A stretch of DNA of 45,431 nt from Luminiphilus sp. (lineage in GTDB: Bacteria; Pseudomonadota; Gammaproteobacteria; Pseudomonadales; Halieaceae), in NCBI GenBank assembly GCA_024638905.1, contig JAHEJH010000002.1, positions 1 through 45,431 on the forward strand, read 5' to 3'. Shown in pieces: positions 1 through 7,195 of this stretch (position 1 is its first letter; each line of letters begins with the position of its first letter). The notes below the pieces were generated by a model that was not told the DNA's origin, searched no databases, and worked only from the letters and a program-made list of their open reading frames with translations. Made by a program: the position numbers and the translations under genes.

Positions 1-317
1 CCATCCAGCACGCTCTGCTCTTCCCAGGCAGTGCGCGCGCTGACTAGCGTACCCACGGGGTAATCGGCGTGATCGGATTCCACGACTTCACCCAGCACAA
101 TACTTTGCACCGGGTCACCGATTTGCATACCGGTCAGATAGTTGTCACCCGCGCCTTCTGCCATCCATTGCCGAAACCCCGCGTCGAGCGAGATCACTTT
201 GTTGCGGGTGCGGAAATAGCCCTTGGGCAGGTTGGCATCGGCCACCTCCACCACGGCAAAATCCTGCTCAGTCACCGCGCTCTCGGGGTGCCTTGCCAGC
301 ACAACTGCCCGACTCAT
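1..317 (-). CDS. NADP-dependent MDR-family oxidoreductase (partial, N-terminal part)
   Basis: The first 105 residues of a medium-chain dehydrogenase/reductase of the CurA/prostaglandin-reductase type; the gene runs off the left edge. Seen: an N-terminal fold like that of the MDR gene at 780, with matching ISLDAGFRQWM and GDPVQSIVLGEVVES segments against ISLDPAIRGWM and GDPVRATVVGEVLES there. The ATG at 315-317 overlaps the stop of the upstream Rieske ferredoxin gene by four bases (ATGA), so the two are probably translationally coupled. The family reduces or oxidises C=C or carbonyl groups with NADP(H), usually without zinc. The substrate is unknown; the context suggests a step in the catabolic island. 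The cofactor-binding half lies outside the window. Confidence 0.85.
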   Translation of the reverse strand, partial: MSRAVVLARHPESAVTEQDFAVVEVADANLPKGYFRTRNKVISLDAGFRQWMAEGAGDNYLTGMQIGDPVQSIVLGEVVESDHADYPVGTLVSARTAWEEQSVLD

Positions 318-640
318 GCGACAGCAACCTCGATCATGCCGTCAACCACGCGCAGTTCGTAGGTAGGCAGAGGCTCTCGGGTCAACTGTCCCATCGGCAA
401 GCCATCGCGCAAATCAAACCTGACACCATGCAATGGACAAGAAATGAAGCACCCGCGAATGCGTCCACCTTCGAGTTCGGCCTCCTGATGCGTGCATCGG
501 TTCTCCACCGCGTAAAGCTCCCCTGCAGCGCGGCAAATCAGCACCTTGCTGCCACTAATGGTCACAGCGCGACTGTCGTTGTCAGACAGTTCTGCCTCAG
601 GAAACGCCGCCTGGAAATCCGTCACTACAAAGTCTCCCAA
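314..640 (-). CDS. Rieske [2Fe-2S] ferredoxin
   Basis: A 108-residue stand-alone Rieske ferredoxin. Seen: the cluster ligands C49-x-H51 (CTHQ) and C68-x2-H71 (CPLHG), and no oxygenase domain. Such proteins pass electrons from a reductase to a Rieske non-heme iron oxygenase. The two oxygenase alpha subunits in this window (1934-3115 and 8381-9760) are its obvious candidate partners; no ferredoxin reductase is visible here. It is the first gene of a leftward unit with the partial MDR gene, overlapping it by four bases. It diverges from the MDR gene at 780, and the shared 139-bp intergenic region carries a candidate operator. Confidence 0.93.
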   Translation of the reverse strand: MGDFVVTDFQAAFPEAELSDNDSRAVTISGSKVLICRAAGELYAVENRCTHQEAELEGGRIRGCFISCPLHGVRFDLRDGLPMGQLTREPLPTYELRVVDGMIEVAVA

Positions 641-699
641 TTTGGTGACGCGCGACTCATAACATCGCGCGAACGCAAGATGTTAGCACCGCACTTTCT

Positions 700-745
700 G
701 AAAAAAACCATCCTGCTTGATTATTTTTCATGCCCCCGATAGGCT
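700..745 (+). promoter_or_regulatory. Candidate operator A and promoter of the MDR gene
   Basis: CCATC-ct-GCTTG at 708-719 matches, in spacing and right half, the elements at 3552, 6644 and 11634; the left half is degenerate. The right half supplies TTGATT (717-722), a possible -35. TAGGCT (740-745) lies 17 bp downstream as a -10-like box, and the start codon follows at 780. It sits between two divergent catabolic units. Prediction only. Confidence 0.45.
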
Positions 746-779
746 CGCGCACTCAGTCACTTTCGTCCGCGAGGTCAGC

Positions 780-1790
780 ATGAGCCACGGTAATAAACAA
801 CAATGGATTTTGGCAAAGCGCCCTGAGGGCATGCCGGACTCATCCGAGGTGGTTCTCCAGGATGCACCGATCCCTGAGACCGGACCGGGCATGCTACTAG
901 TGAAGAACCACTACATCTCTCTGGACCCAGCGATTCGGGGCTGGATGTCTGATATCCCTAATTATTTGCCGCCCATCCCGCTCGGTGATCCTGTGCGCGC
1001 CACAGTAGTCGGTGAAGTGCTGGAGAGTGGCAGCGACAACATCAAAGCCGGCGACTATGTCTTCGGCCTAGGCGGATGGGAAACCCACAGCACCATCCCC
1101 GTCGAGTTCTGCACCAAGGTACCCGACGACAATCCTTTCCCGCTTCACTATTACGTCAACATTCTCGGTGCCGTCGGGCTCACACCCTACTTCGCCATCG
1201 CGGATGTGGGACAGGCACAAGCCGGACAAACCATGCTCATGAGTGCGGCCGCAGGTGCCGTAGGCTCTGTCGGCGGACAGATTGCAAAACTCATGGGCTT
1301 GCGAGTCGTGGGCATCGCCGGCACTGAGGAGAAATGCCAGTGGGTCGTCGACGAGCTGGGCTTTGACGACTGCATCAACTACCGCACCGCGGGCGACATG
1401 GAAGCGGCGATCCGCACCGCCTGCCCCGAAGGCGTCGATTTCTACTTCGATAATGTGGGTGGTGAAATTCTTGATGCAGCGTTACTCAATATGAACAAGG
1501 ACTCCACACTGCTGTTCTGCGGCACCATCAGCACCTATAACGCTACAGAACCCGTACCCGGGCCCTATAACTACTGGCAGATTCTGGCGCGGACCATCAC
1601 GGTCAAAGGCTATTTAGTCAGCGACCACTACCACAGGATCGAGGAGGGACAGGCGGCCCTTAGCGAATGGGTCAAGGACGACAAGATCAAATTCCGCGAG
1701 CACATCAATGAGGGCATCGAGAACTGCCTCGATACCTACAATTTGCTCTTCACCGGCGGCAACGAAGGCAAGTTAATGCTGAAGCTGTAA
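780..1790 (+). CDS. NADP-dependent MDR-family oxidoreductase (CurA/PTGR-like)
   Basis: A 336-residue zinc-independent MDR reductase of the COG2130 type (curcumin/alkenal reductase, prostaglandin reductase). Seen: a GroES-like N-terminal part, the dinucleotide-binding glycine motif AAGAVGSVGG at about residues 157-166, and AGTEEKC about 15 residues later, where this family binds the NADP phosphate. The ATG at 780 is chosen over upstream in-frame codons because gaggt lies just before it and homologues begin with a similar MS...W.L..RP segment. It is monocistronic, read from candidate promoter A and ended by the terminator at 1834-1861. The likely reaction is reduction of an alpha,beta-unsaturated carbonyl; the substrate is unknown. 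Confidence 0.92.
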   Translation: MSHGNKQQWILAKRPEGMPDSSEVVLQDAPIPETGPGMLLVKNHYISLDPAIRGWMSDIPNYLPPIPLGDPVRATVVGEVLESGSDNIKAGDYVFGLGGWETHSTIPVEFCTKVPDDNPFPLHYYVNILGAVGLTPYFAIADVGQAQAGQTMLMSAAAGAVGSVGGQIAKLMGLRVVGIAGTEEKCQWVVDELGFDDCINYRTAGDMEAAIRTACPEGVDFYFDNVGGEILDAALLNMNKDSTLLFCGTISTYNATEPVPGPYNYWQILARTITVKGYLVSDHYHRIEEGQAALSEWVKDDKIKFREHINEGIENCLDTYNLLFTGGNEGKLMLKL

Positions 1791-1833
1791 GGCGGGCTTG
1801 CGCGATCGCTATCGTGCGACTCACTCCAGCAAC

Positions 1834-1863
1834 AAAAAAAGGGCCCTGTATGGGCCCTTTTCT
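1834..1863. terminator. Bidirectional intrinsic terminator
   Basis: GGGCCC (1841-1846), loop TGTAT, GGGCCC (1852-1857), with seven A on the left and four T on the right. It ends the MDR gene, and may also act on leftward transcripts from the Rieske oxygenase gene. Confidence 0.85.
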
Positions 1864-1933
1864 ATTGTCAGTCTTTGTCACTCGCTATGCGGATGACTCT
1901 CGGTGGTGCAGAGCCTGGCGAGCCGCGCCGCTA

Positions 1934-3115
1934 TCAGAGCTCGGGTTGTGGGGCGCTGGTATTGCCGTCGCTGTACCACTTCACCCAGCGATGAAAATAT
2001 TGGTTGCCTCGCTCATTACGACCAAACAACACGCTCTTCATCAGTCCGGTCTCTAAGCCCTGCTGCAGTCTCAGGCCGACGTTGTAGTCCTCCTCCTGCA
2101 CCACGTTGCGCAACCAATCCGCCATCTCGATACGCGCGGCGGAGTCCTCCTCGTTTTCGGGCGGCGTTGGGTGCAGGAAATGCAGAATAGTCGTGTTTTC
2201 CATCGGTCCGGGGCCGGGGATCATCTGTGCTACCTGCGTGATTTCCGGTGCGATAAAGATCGACACGTTCGGGAAGAACAACCGGATAAAATCATAACCT
2301 TTGGTTTCATGCTGCCAGAGCTCGTTCCGATCGACTTCACCTAGCTCCAGCACGTTCTTTGCAGCAAAACCGACCAGCTGATGAGGGCCATGTGCGTCGT
2401 ACTCCATCACGTTAGTAAACGTTCGGGGCTCAATGGTCTCGGGGTGCGCAGCCTTGAAGTGATAGCCCTCGAGATAGCCGTCATAGGCAACCTTCCAATT
2501 GGGCCCATGGATAATGCGGTGACCGACATAGGTCCACTGGTCCATGCCCTTCTTCGCCACGTCGTCCATCATGGCGCCGAGGTAGGCGCGAATATCGACA
2601 TCACTGTCGGCATCTAGCACAGCGAAGATCAATCCACCCTCCTCGTGACAAGGGAACTGCACCAGATCACGGGCGCCCTCGCACACGTCGCCGAACTTCG
2701 GCGCATCGGCAATGGCGCGCAGTGCGCCATCCGATTTGAAGGTCCAGCCATGGTAAGGGCAACTGAATAACTTTTGATTGCCACAGGGCTCCGAGGTGAG
2801 TTGCATACCGCGATGGGTGCACACATTCATCAATACCTTTGCGGTGCCATCCTTCTGACGGGTAATCAATAGCGGGATACCCAAAATTTCCAGCGTGCGG
2901 AAATCGCCCGGGTTGGGAATTTCCTGAGTCACCCCCACCAGTATCGGGAGGCTTTTGAAGATGCAATCCATCTCGCGCTGCCACTGCTCGGCATCCGTGT
3001 ACTCCGTAGAGGGCACCTCCATGGTGCCTTCAGCCCAATCCGTCGTGCCATTGGCAACGTGATCGATCAGGCGACCTGCCATGCGGCTGTATTGAATTTT
3101 GGTGTCTACCGTCAT
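1934..3115 (-). CDS. Rieske non-heme iron oxygenase, alpha subunit
   Basis: A 393-residue catalytic subunit of a ring-hydroxylating or demethylating oxygenase. Seen: Rieske ligands C99-x-H101 and C119-x2-H122 (CPYHGWTF); then the mononuclear iron site around NWKVAYDGYLEGYHFKAAH, with H219 and H224, and D343 as the likely third ligand. The family uses O2 and electrons from a ferredoxin to hydroxylate rings or unactivated carbons. The gene lies just downstream of the ABM-domain gene (21-bp gap) in the unit read leftward from operator B. No classical beta subunit is adjacent. The YHGWTF and EGYHFKAAH style resembles benzoate/naphthalene-type and quaternary-amine oxygenases; the substrate cannot be told from sequence. 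Confidence 0.93.
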   Translation of the reverse strand: MTVDTKIQYSRMAGRLIDHVANGTTDWAEGTMEVPSTEYTDAEQWQREMDCIFKSLPILVGVTQEIPNPGDFRTLEILGIPLLITRQKDGTAKVLMNVCTHRGMQLTSEPCGNQKLFSCPYHGWTFKSDGALRAIADAPKFGDVCEGARDLVQFPCHEEGGLIFAVLDADSDVDIRAYLGAMMDDVAKKGMDQWTYVGHRIIHGPNWKVAYDGYLEGYHFKAAHPETIEPRTFTNVMEYDAHGPHQLVGFAAKNVLELGEVDRNELWQHETKGYDFIRLFFPNVSIFIAPEITQVAQMIPGPGPMENTTILHFLHPTPPENEEDSAARIEMADWLRNVVQEEDYNVGLRLQQGLETGLMKSVLFGRNERGNQYFHRWVKWYSDGNTSAPQPEL

Positions 3116-3136
3116 CTCTTTTCTCCTACGCCATCG

Positions 3137-3454
3137 CTACTCTGGCATCACCAGATCACCCACTGAACTGACCTCATAGCGACGCACTTCCATATCCAAT
3201 ATCTCAAGCGCCGCACACGCCTCCAAAAAGGCGGCCACGTGGGGCGTTTTCAAGTGTGCGTCCAAATCCGCCTGCGATGCCCACTGCTCTGACACCCAGA
3301 CAACACAGGGGTCGGCGACGTCCACGGCAATACCATACCACTGGCACCCCGCTTCCTCGCGGGTTGCCGCCACCACGGCCTTGGCCGCTTCTGCATAAGC
3401 CGGCGCACTCTCTGCACTAAGCTGAATCCGAACAATCACGCTGACTGTGCTCAT
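3137..3454 (-). CDS. Antibiotic biosynthesis monooxygenase (ABM)-domain protein
   Basis: A 105-residue single-domain protein of the ABM/quinol-monooxygenase superfamily (dimeric alpha+beta barrel). Seen: N-terminal VSVIVRIQLSAES, central GCQWYGIAVD and SEQWASQADLDAHLKTPHVAAF, the usual W/H pattern of the family. Members oxidise quinols or aromatic polyketides without a cofactor, or act as small stress enzymes. The ATG at 3454 is chosen because gggggt lies about six bases before it; an in-frame start twelve bases upstream lacks one. First gene of a leftward pair with the Rieske oxygenase. The role is inferred from context. Confidence 0.85.
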   Translation of the reverse strand: MSTVSVIVRIQLSAESAPAYAEAAKAVVAATREEAGCQWYGIAVDVADPCVVWVSEQWASQADLDAHLKTPHVAAFLEACAALEILDMEVRRYEVSSVGDLVMPE

Positions 3455-3525
3455 ATTGACCCCCAAAATAATTCGTCTGACTCGGTGCTCGAGCGCCGGT
3501 TTAACAACGATTTTGCACAGCCGCC

Positions 3526-3589
3526 AACCTAGGTTTCGGCAAAGAAAAAGTCAAGCGTGCTTGCTTTTTTACAGCGCCCTACCTAATCT
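3526..3589. promoter_or_regulatory. Candidate operator B with divergent promoters
   Basis: A perfect palindrome CAAGC-gt-GCTTG (3552-3563) lies in the 299-bp gap between the ABM gene and the SDR gene. Leftward, its left half gives -35 TTGACT (3549-3554), then 17 bp and -10-like TAGGTT (3526-3531). Rightward, its right half gives TTGCTT (3561-3566), then 17 bp and TAATCT (3584-3589). A protein bound here would cover both -35 boxes. A separate TTGACA at 3624-3629 has no good -10. The rest of the gap shows no other gene. Confidence 0.55.
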
Positions 3590-3753
3590 TGAGCGGCATC
3601 GCAGAGCCACAATAATATTGTCATTGACACAGATCGAGCGGGGCGCCACCACTGCCTTGACTGGGGCCAAACCTCAATCACAAGGCCGAAAACAGCGCCG
3701 TCAGGCATGTCGTCCCGACGCTCACCCGCGAGTCAGGCTGAAGGAGAGCATCA

Positions 3754-4536
3754 GTGAGTAACAGGCTGCAGGACAAAGTTGCCCTCGTCACCGGTGGCAC
3801 CAACGGCATCGGCAAGGCCGCCGTTGAGGGCATGACCCGCGAAGGTGCGAAGGTCGTCTTTACCGGTAATAACATCGATGCCGGTAATCAAATCGCAAGC
3901 GAAACCGGCGCAACCTTCATCCAGCACGCGGTGCAGGACGTTGAAGGCTGGGAAGCGGTCAAGGCCGCCATCCGCGACCAACATGGACGGCTGGACGTCA
4001 CGTTTTCCAATGCGGGCACCAATACGGGTGATAGCGACATCGAGACGGTCGAAGTCGATGCCTGGAAGAGCCTTGTGGACATTAATCTGACCGGCATGAT
4101 GCTCGCGATCAAAGCGAGCATCGAACTGATGAAGGGCAACCCCGATGAAAGCGGCGGTTCCATTATTCTGAACAGTTCCATTAACGGCATGCTCGCGTTG
4201 GCGGGGGATGTCACCTACTCGACCACCAAAGGCGCGCTGCGGCTGTTGGCCAAATCGACGGCAGTGCATTTGGCGAAAACTAAAACCGGCATTCGCTGCA
4301 ACTCGATCCACCCCGGAGTCATTGAAACGCCTTTGATTCAAGGCGCTATCGATGGCGCGCCTGACCCCGCTGCCGCCAGAGGCATGCTGGAGGGCATTGC
4401 GCCGATGGGTCGCCTGGGCAGCATGGAAGAAATTGTGTCGCTGGTGATTTACCTCGCCTCTGAAGAAGCGCGGTTTGTGACGGGCTCAGAAATCGTTATC
4501 GATGGTGGCTCCACCGCCGGACTGCCGGGCGTCTAA
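3754..4536 (+). CDS. SDR-family NAD(P)-dependent oxidoreductase
   Basis: A 260-residue classical short-chain dehydrogenase/reductase. Seen: cofactor motif TGGTNGIG (13-20), NAG at 86-88, catalytic serine near 141-142 and Y155-x3-K159, and the C-terminal PGVIETPL and DGGSTAG segments. Translation starts at GTG 3754, supported by AAGGAG at 3741-3746. It would interconvert an alcohol and a ketone on a pathway intermediate; the acidic residue at the end of beta2 that favours NAD over NADP is not obvious, so the cofactor is open. It is monocistronic and ends inside a perfect hairpin whose loop is the stop codon. Confidence 0.92.
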   Translation: MSNRLQDKVALVTGGTNGIGKAAVEGMTREGAKVVFTGNNIDAGNQIASETGATFIQHAVQDVEGWEAVKAAIRDQHGRLDVTFSNAGTNTGDSDIETVEVDAWKSLVDINLTGMMLAIKASIELMKGNPDESGGSIILNSSINGMLALAGDVTYSTTKGALRLLAKSTAVHLAKTKTGIRCNSIHPGVIETPLIQGAIDGAPDPAAARGMLEGIAPMGRLGSMEEIVSLVIYLASEEARFVTGSEIVIDGGSTAGLPGV

Positions 4537-4545
4537 GACGCCCGG
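4525..4545. terminator. Perfect hairpin with the stop codon in its loop
   Basis: CCGGGCGTC (4525-4533), loop TAA (the stop of the SDR gene), GACGCCCGG (4537-4545). Nine perfect base pairs, but no T-run on either side. It lies between convergent genes ending at 4536 and 4552, so it may end or protect both transcripts. It is not a canonical intrinsic terminator. Confidence 0.5.
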
Positions 4546-4551
4546 TCAGCA

Positions 4552-4959
4552 CTACTCGCCGTGCAACACCTTGAAGACGCGGCGACTGAACTTCCACTCA
4601 CCGTCGACCTTGACGCACTCATCGTCGTACTGACCCCGGGGCCGTAACTCGGTTCCGTCCTGCATCACTGCCACCTCATCGGTATAGCTGCGCATGGTGG
4701 CGCGCTCACCGTCGACGGAAATCACGCCGGGCATGGCCATCATGTTCACGAAAGGAAACATTTTCATGGCCTCAAGCCACGCGCCCACAATGGTTTCACG
4801 ACCCTGAAGACCCTCCATGTCGAGGTGCGGCAGTTCCCACACGGCATCCTCCGCCCAGGTGGACCCCCATACTTCCGCGTCTCGCTGATTCACGCCCTCA
4901 CAATATCGCTCCAGCAAGGCGCGAATGCCTTGTTGGTCCTCAAAATGCTGGTCACTCAT
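4552..4959 (-). CDS. SnoaL-like / NTF2-fold protein
   Basis: A 135-residue protein of the SnoaL_4/NTF2-like family. Seen: N-terminal helix with ALLERYCEGVNQRDAEVWGSTWAED, then PHLDMEGLQGRETIVGAW, and a beta-sheet half ending EWKFSRRVFKVLHGE. The family includes delta5-3-ketosteroid isomerases, limonene epoxide hydrolases, polyketide cyclases and the beta subunits of ring-hydroxylating dioxygenases; the fold does not tell which. It is last in the leftward unit TetR-SDR-SnoaL and ends 16 bp from the converging SDR gene. No catalytic residues can be assigned with confidence. Confidence 0.85.
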   Translation of the reverse strand: MSDQHFEDQQGIRALLERYCEGVNQRDAEVWGSTWAEDAVWELPHLDMEGLQGRETIVGAWLEAMKMFPFVNMMAMPGVISVDGERATMRSYTDEVAVMQDGTELRPRGQYDDECVKVDGEWKFSRRVFKVLHGE

Positions 4960-5008
4960 AGTCGGTACTCCCCTTATTGCGCGAGAAATTGAATCGTTGC
5001 GCGCTGTT

Positions 5009-5773
5009 CTATTGATTAATCAGGCCGCCATCGATCACCATCTGGGCGCCCGTCATGTAAGTAGACAAATCAGACACCAAAAACAGTGCCGCATCCGCAA
5101 TAGTGTGCGGCGGCCCCATGTATCCCATAGGCACTGCCGCATTCAGCTTCACATACTCCTCGGGGTTATCCACCGACGACTGCCGCTGCATGTTGGTATC
5201 GATCAGCCCGGGGTGGATCGTGTTGCAACGAATACCCTCAGCGGCTGTCTCGGCGGCTATGGTCTTGGTGAAGCCGATCACGCCCCCTTTCGCTGCCGCA
5301 TAAGCACTGCAAGCGGGCACGCCCACCAGTGCCGCAACCGATGACATATTAATGATGGATCCTTTGACACCAGTCTCGCGCATCAATGCGACCGCTTTCT
5401 GGGTGCCCAGAAAAACACTGGTCATGTTGACCAGCATTTGCCGGTTGTAATCGGCCAAACTGAGTTCGGGCAACGTCTTTAATATCGCGATACCGGCATT
5501 GTTGACGAGGGCGTCCAATCGCCCATGCTCGTCACGGATCTGGGCCATGGTACTGTCCCACACCGCCTCATCCGTCACATCCTGCTCCCAGGCTTGGGCT
5601 TGCCCTCCCGCCTCCTGAATTTCAGCCGCCGTGCGCGCTGCGCCCTCACCGTCTACATCGGTCACGATGACTGTCGCACCCTCGCTAGCCAGCTTGTGCG
5701 CAATCGCGTGGCCCAGTCCCGGATTGGACGCGCCGCCCGTCACCAGACAGATCTTGCCGTCTACCATTCCCAT
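5009..5773 (-). CDS. SDR-family NAD(P)-dependent oxidoreductase
   Basis: A 254-residue classical SDR. Seen: an extended glycine motif TGGASNPGLG (12-21), VTDVDG after beta2 (an Asp there usually means NAD), NNAG (91-94), S145 and Y158-x3-K162, and C-terminal PGLIDTNM and DGGLINQ. The ATG at 5773 follows agggggtaaac; an ATG two codons later is less well spaced. It lies 68 bp downstream of the TetR gene and 49 bp upstream of the SnoaL gene, so the three are probably co-transcribed. Probable role: oxidation of a hydroxyl on a ring or acyl intermediate. Confidence 0.92.
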   Translation of the reverse strand: MGMVDGKICLVTGGASNPGLGHAIAHKLASEGATVIVTDVDGEGAARTAAEIQEAGGQAQAWEQDVTDEAVWDSTMAQIRDEHGRLDALVNNAGIAILKTLPELSLADYNRQMLVNMTSVFLGTQKAVALMRETGVKGSIINMSSVAALVGVPACSAYAAAKGGVIGFTKTIAAETAAEGIRCNTIHPGLIDTNMQRQSSVDNPEEYVKLNAAVPMGYMGPPHTIADAALFLVSDLSTYMTGAQMVIDGGLINQ

Positions 5774-5841
5774 GTTTACCCCCTAGTTACCTAAACTCAC
5801 TGCCAACGCCGGCCCGAAGTAACCCGGCTCCCGCAGTTGAT

Positions 5842-6561
5842 TCAATGTTCACCTTCGCCCGTATCAGCGAGATAGATCCGCTCCAGATGGTCTGTCACCG
5901 TCTCGATGACCCTATTGGCACGCTGCTCCCGATTGGATGAGCGATGTGCCACACCCATACCCTGCATCACGAATTGCACCAGATCGTGCGCCGCCTGCAG
6001 TGATTTCACCTGTTTCCAATGGGGAAAGACCGATCGCACCGTCTTCAAGAACTCTCGCTCAAAATCGCGCTCCACCTCTCCGACTGCCTCAGCCAGCTCC
6101 GGATCCGTGCGCGCCGCGCCCAGCAGTTCCTGATACGCGATGAACGACGGAAGATTGACGTACTTCCAGGCATTCTCCACAGACACCCGGATCGCAGCGC
6201 GGGTCAGCGTTTGGTCGGGAGAATCAATATCCGTCATTAACGCACGGTACTCGTTCAACCGTCTGACGTGGAGATAGCCCACCACGGCATTCATGACCGC
6301 TGAGCGTGAAGGAAAGTGATGCATCATCGCGCCACGAGACACGCTCGCCTCATCGGCGATCATCGCTGTCGTCGTGTTGGCGTAGCCATGCTCGACAAAG
6401 CAGCGCACCGCCGCCTCAAGAATGGCCTGTCGTGTCAGCGCACTTTTCTCCGCCTGCCAACCATCGCCAACGCGCCCCGCAGCACTGCGGCGGGATTTGG
6501 CGCCGGCTCGCCGGCTAGTGGCCGTCTTGCCAGACGCGCCACCCGCTTTCCTTGCTGTCAT
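5842..6561 (-). CDS. TetR-family transcriptional regulator of the catabolic island
   Basis: A 239-residue TetR/AcrR regulator. Seen: a TetR_N helix-turn-helix at about residues 40-88 with FVEHGYANTTTAMIADEASVSRGAMMHHF, followed by an all-helical ligand domain. Residues 1-33 form an extra Ala/Arg/Lys/Ser-rich basic tail not needed by the fold. The ATG at 6561 is chosen because ggggat lies six bases upstream; a longer reading frame lacks such a site. It diverges from the DUF35-thiolase-Rieske unit, with candidate operator C between them. Autoregulation, and control of the related elements at 708, 3552 and 11634, is inferred. The ligand may be an acyl-CoA pathway intermediate. Confidence 0.9.
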   Translation of the reverse strand: MTARKAGGASGKTATSRRAGAKSRRSAAGRVGDGWQAEKSALTRQAILEAAVRCFVEHGYANTTTAMIADEASVSRGAMMHHFPSRSAVMNAVVGYLHVRRLNEYRALMTDIDSPDQTLTRAAIRVSVENAWKYVNLPSFIAYQELLGAARTDPELAEAVGEVERDFEREFLKTVRSVFPHWKQVKSLQAAHDLVQFVMQGMGVAHRSSNREQRANRVIETVTDHLERIYLADTGEGEH

Positions 6562-6643
6562 GCTGATCCCCGTGAGATAGGCGTTGCTTGCAGGAGCGAC
6601 TGGGTCGCATTGGCCACTTTGCCTGTGCGGCGCTCGTGGCAAA

Positions 6644-6682
6644 CAATCCGGCTTGCTTTTTTTATCGGCTGTATCCTAGACT
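6644..6682 (+). promoter_or_regulatory. Candidate operator C and promoter of the DUF35-thiolase-Rieske unit
   Basis: CAATC-cg-GCTTG (6644-6655) matches operator B in nine of ten palindrome positions and shares its GCTTGCTTTTTT flank. TTGCTT (6653-6658) and TAGACT (6677-6682) are spaced by 18 bp as -35 and -10. It lies between the divergent TetR gene (start 6561) and DUF35 gene (start 6761). Confidence 0.55.
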
Positions 6683-6760
6683 GATTTTTATAAAGCGGCC
6701 AGCCCGAGCGGCTCTCAGCCCTCTCATAAGCTGGTTCGCACAGTACTTCGGGGTACAGCC

Positions 6761-7195
6761 ATGTCCAATACCAAACCACTCCATGAGGGGCTGTTTAGCT
6801 GGCCGGCAGATGCGCCCAGCCTGATCGGAAGCCGCTGCCTAGACTGCGGAGAGCACGCGTTTCCCAGCCAGTCTGCCTGCCGCGCCTGCTCAGGACAAAA
6901 CATGGCCCCCGCTGATCTTGGCAGCGAGGGCACGCTGTGGACTTGGACCATACAGTCGTTTATGCCAAAAACCCCTTACCATACTGATGAAACTCCCGAG
7001 ACCTTTACGCCCTATGGGGTGGGCTATATCGAGCTGGCTTGCGGCCTGAAGGTAGAGAGCCGCTTGCGTGAGAACACGCCGGAGCAACTCACTATTGGTA
7101 TGCCAATGAAAATGGAAATGATCACCGTGCGCAAAGATGAGGAGGGTACTGAGCTGTTGACCTTCCAGTTCTGCGCGGCAGAGGAGCGACACTGA
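6761..7195 (+). CDS. Zn-ribbon / OB-fold protein (DUF35), thiolase partner
   Basis: A 144-residue DUF35 protein. Seen: an N-terminal rubredoxin-like zinc ribbon with C26-x2-C29 and C40-x2-C43, then an OB-fold with GTLWTWTIQSF and PYGVGYIEL. These proteins pair with SCP2/Ltp-type thiolases or aldolases and shape their acyl-CoA site, as in the ChsH2 DUF35 domain with Ltp2 of steroid side-chain degradation. Its TGA shares one base with the ATG of the thiolase-like gene (TGATG), so the two are almost surely coupled. It is the first gene of the rightward unit from operator C. Confidence 0.92.
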   Translation: MSNTKPLHEGLFSWPADAPSLIGSRCLDCGEHAFPSQSACRACSGQNMAPADLGSEGTLWTWTIQSFMPKTPYHTDETPETFTPYGVGYIELACGLKVESRLRENTPEQLTIGMPMKMEMITVRKDEEGTELLTFQFCAAEERH

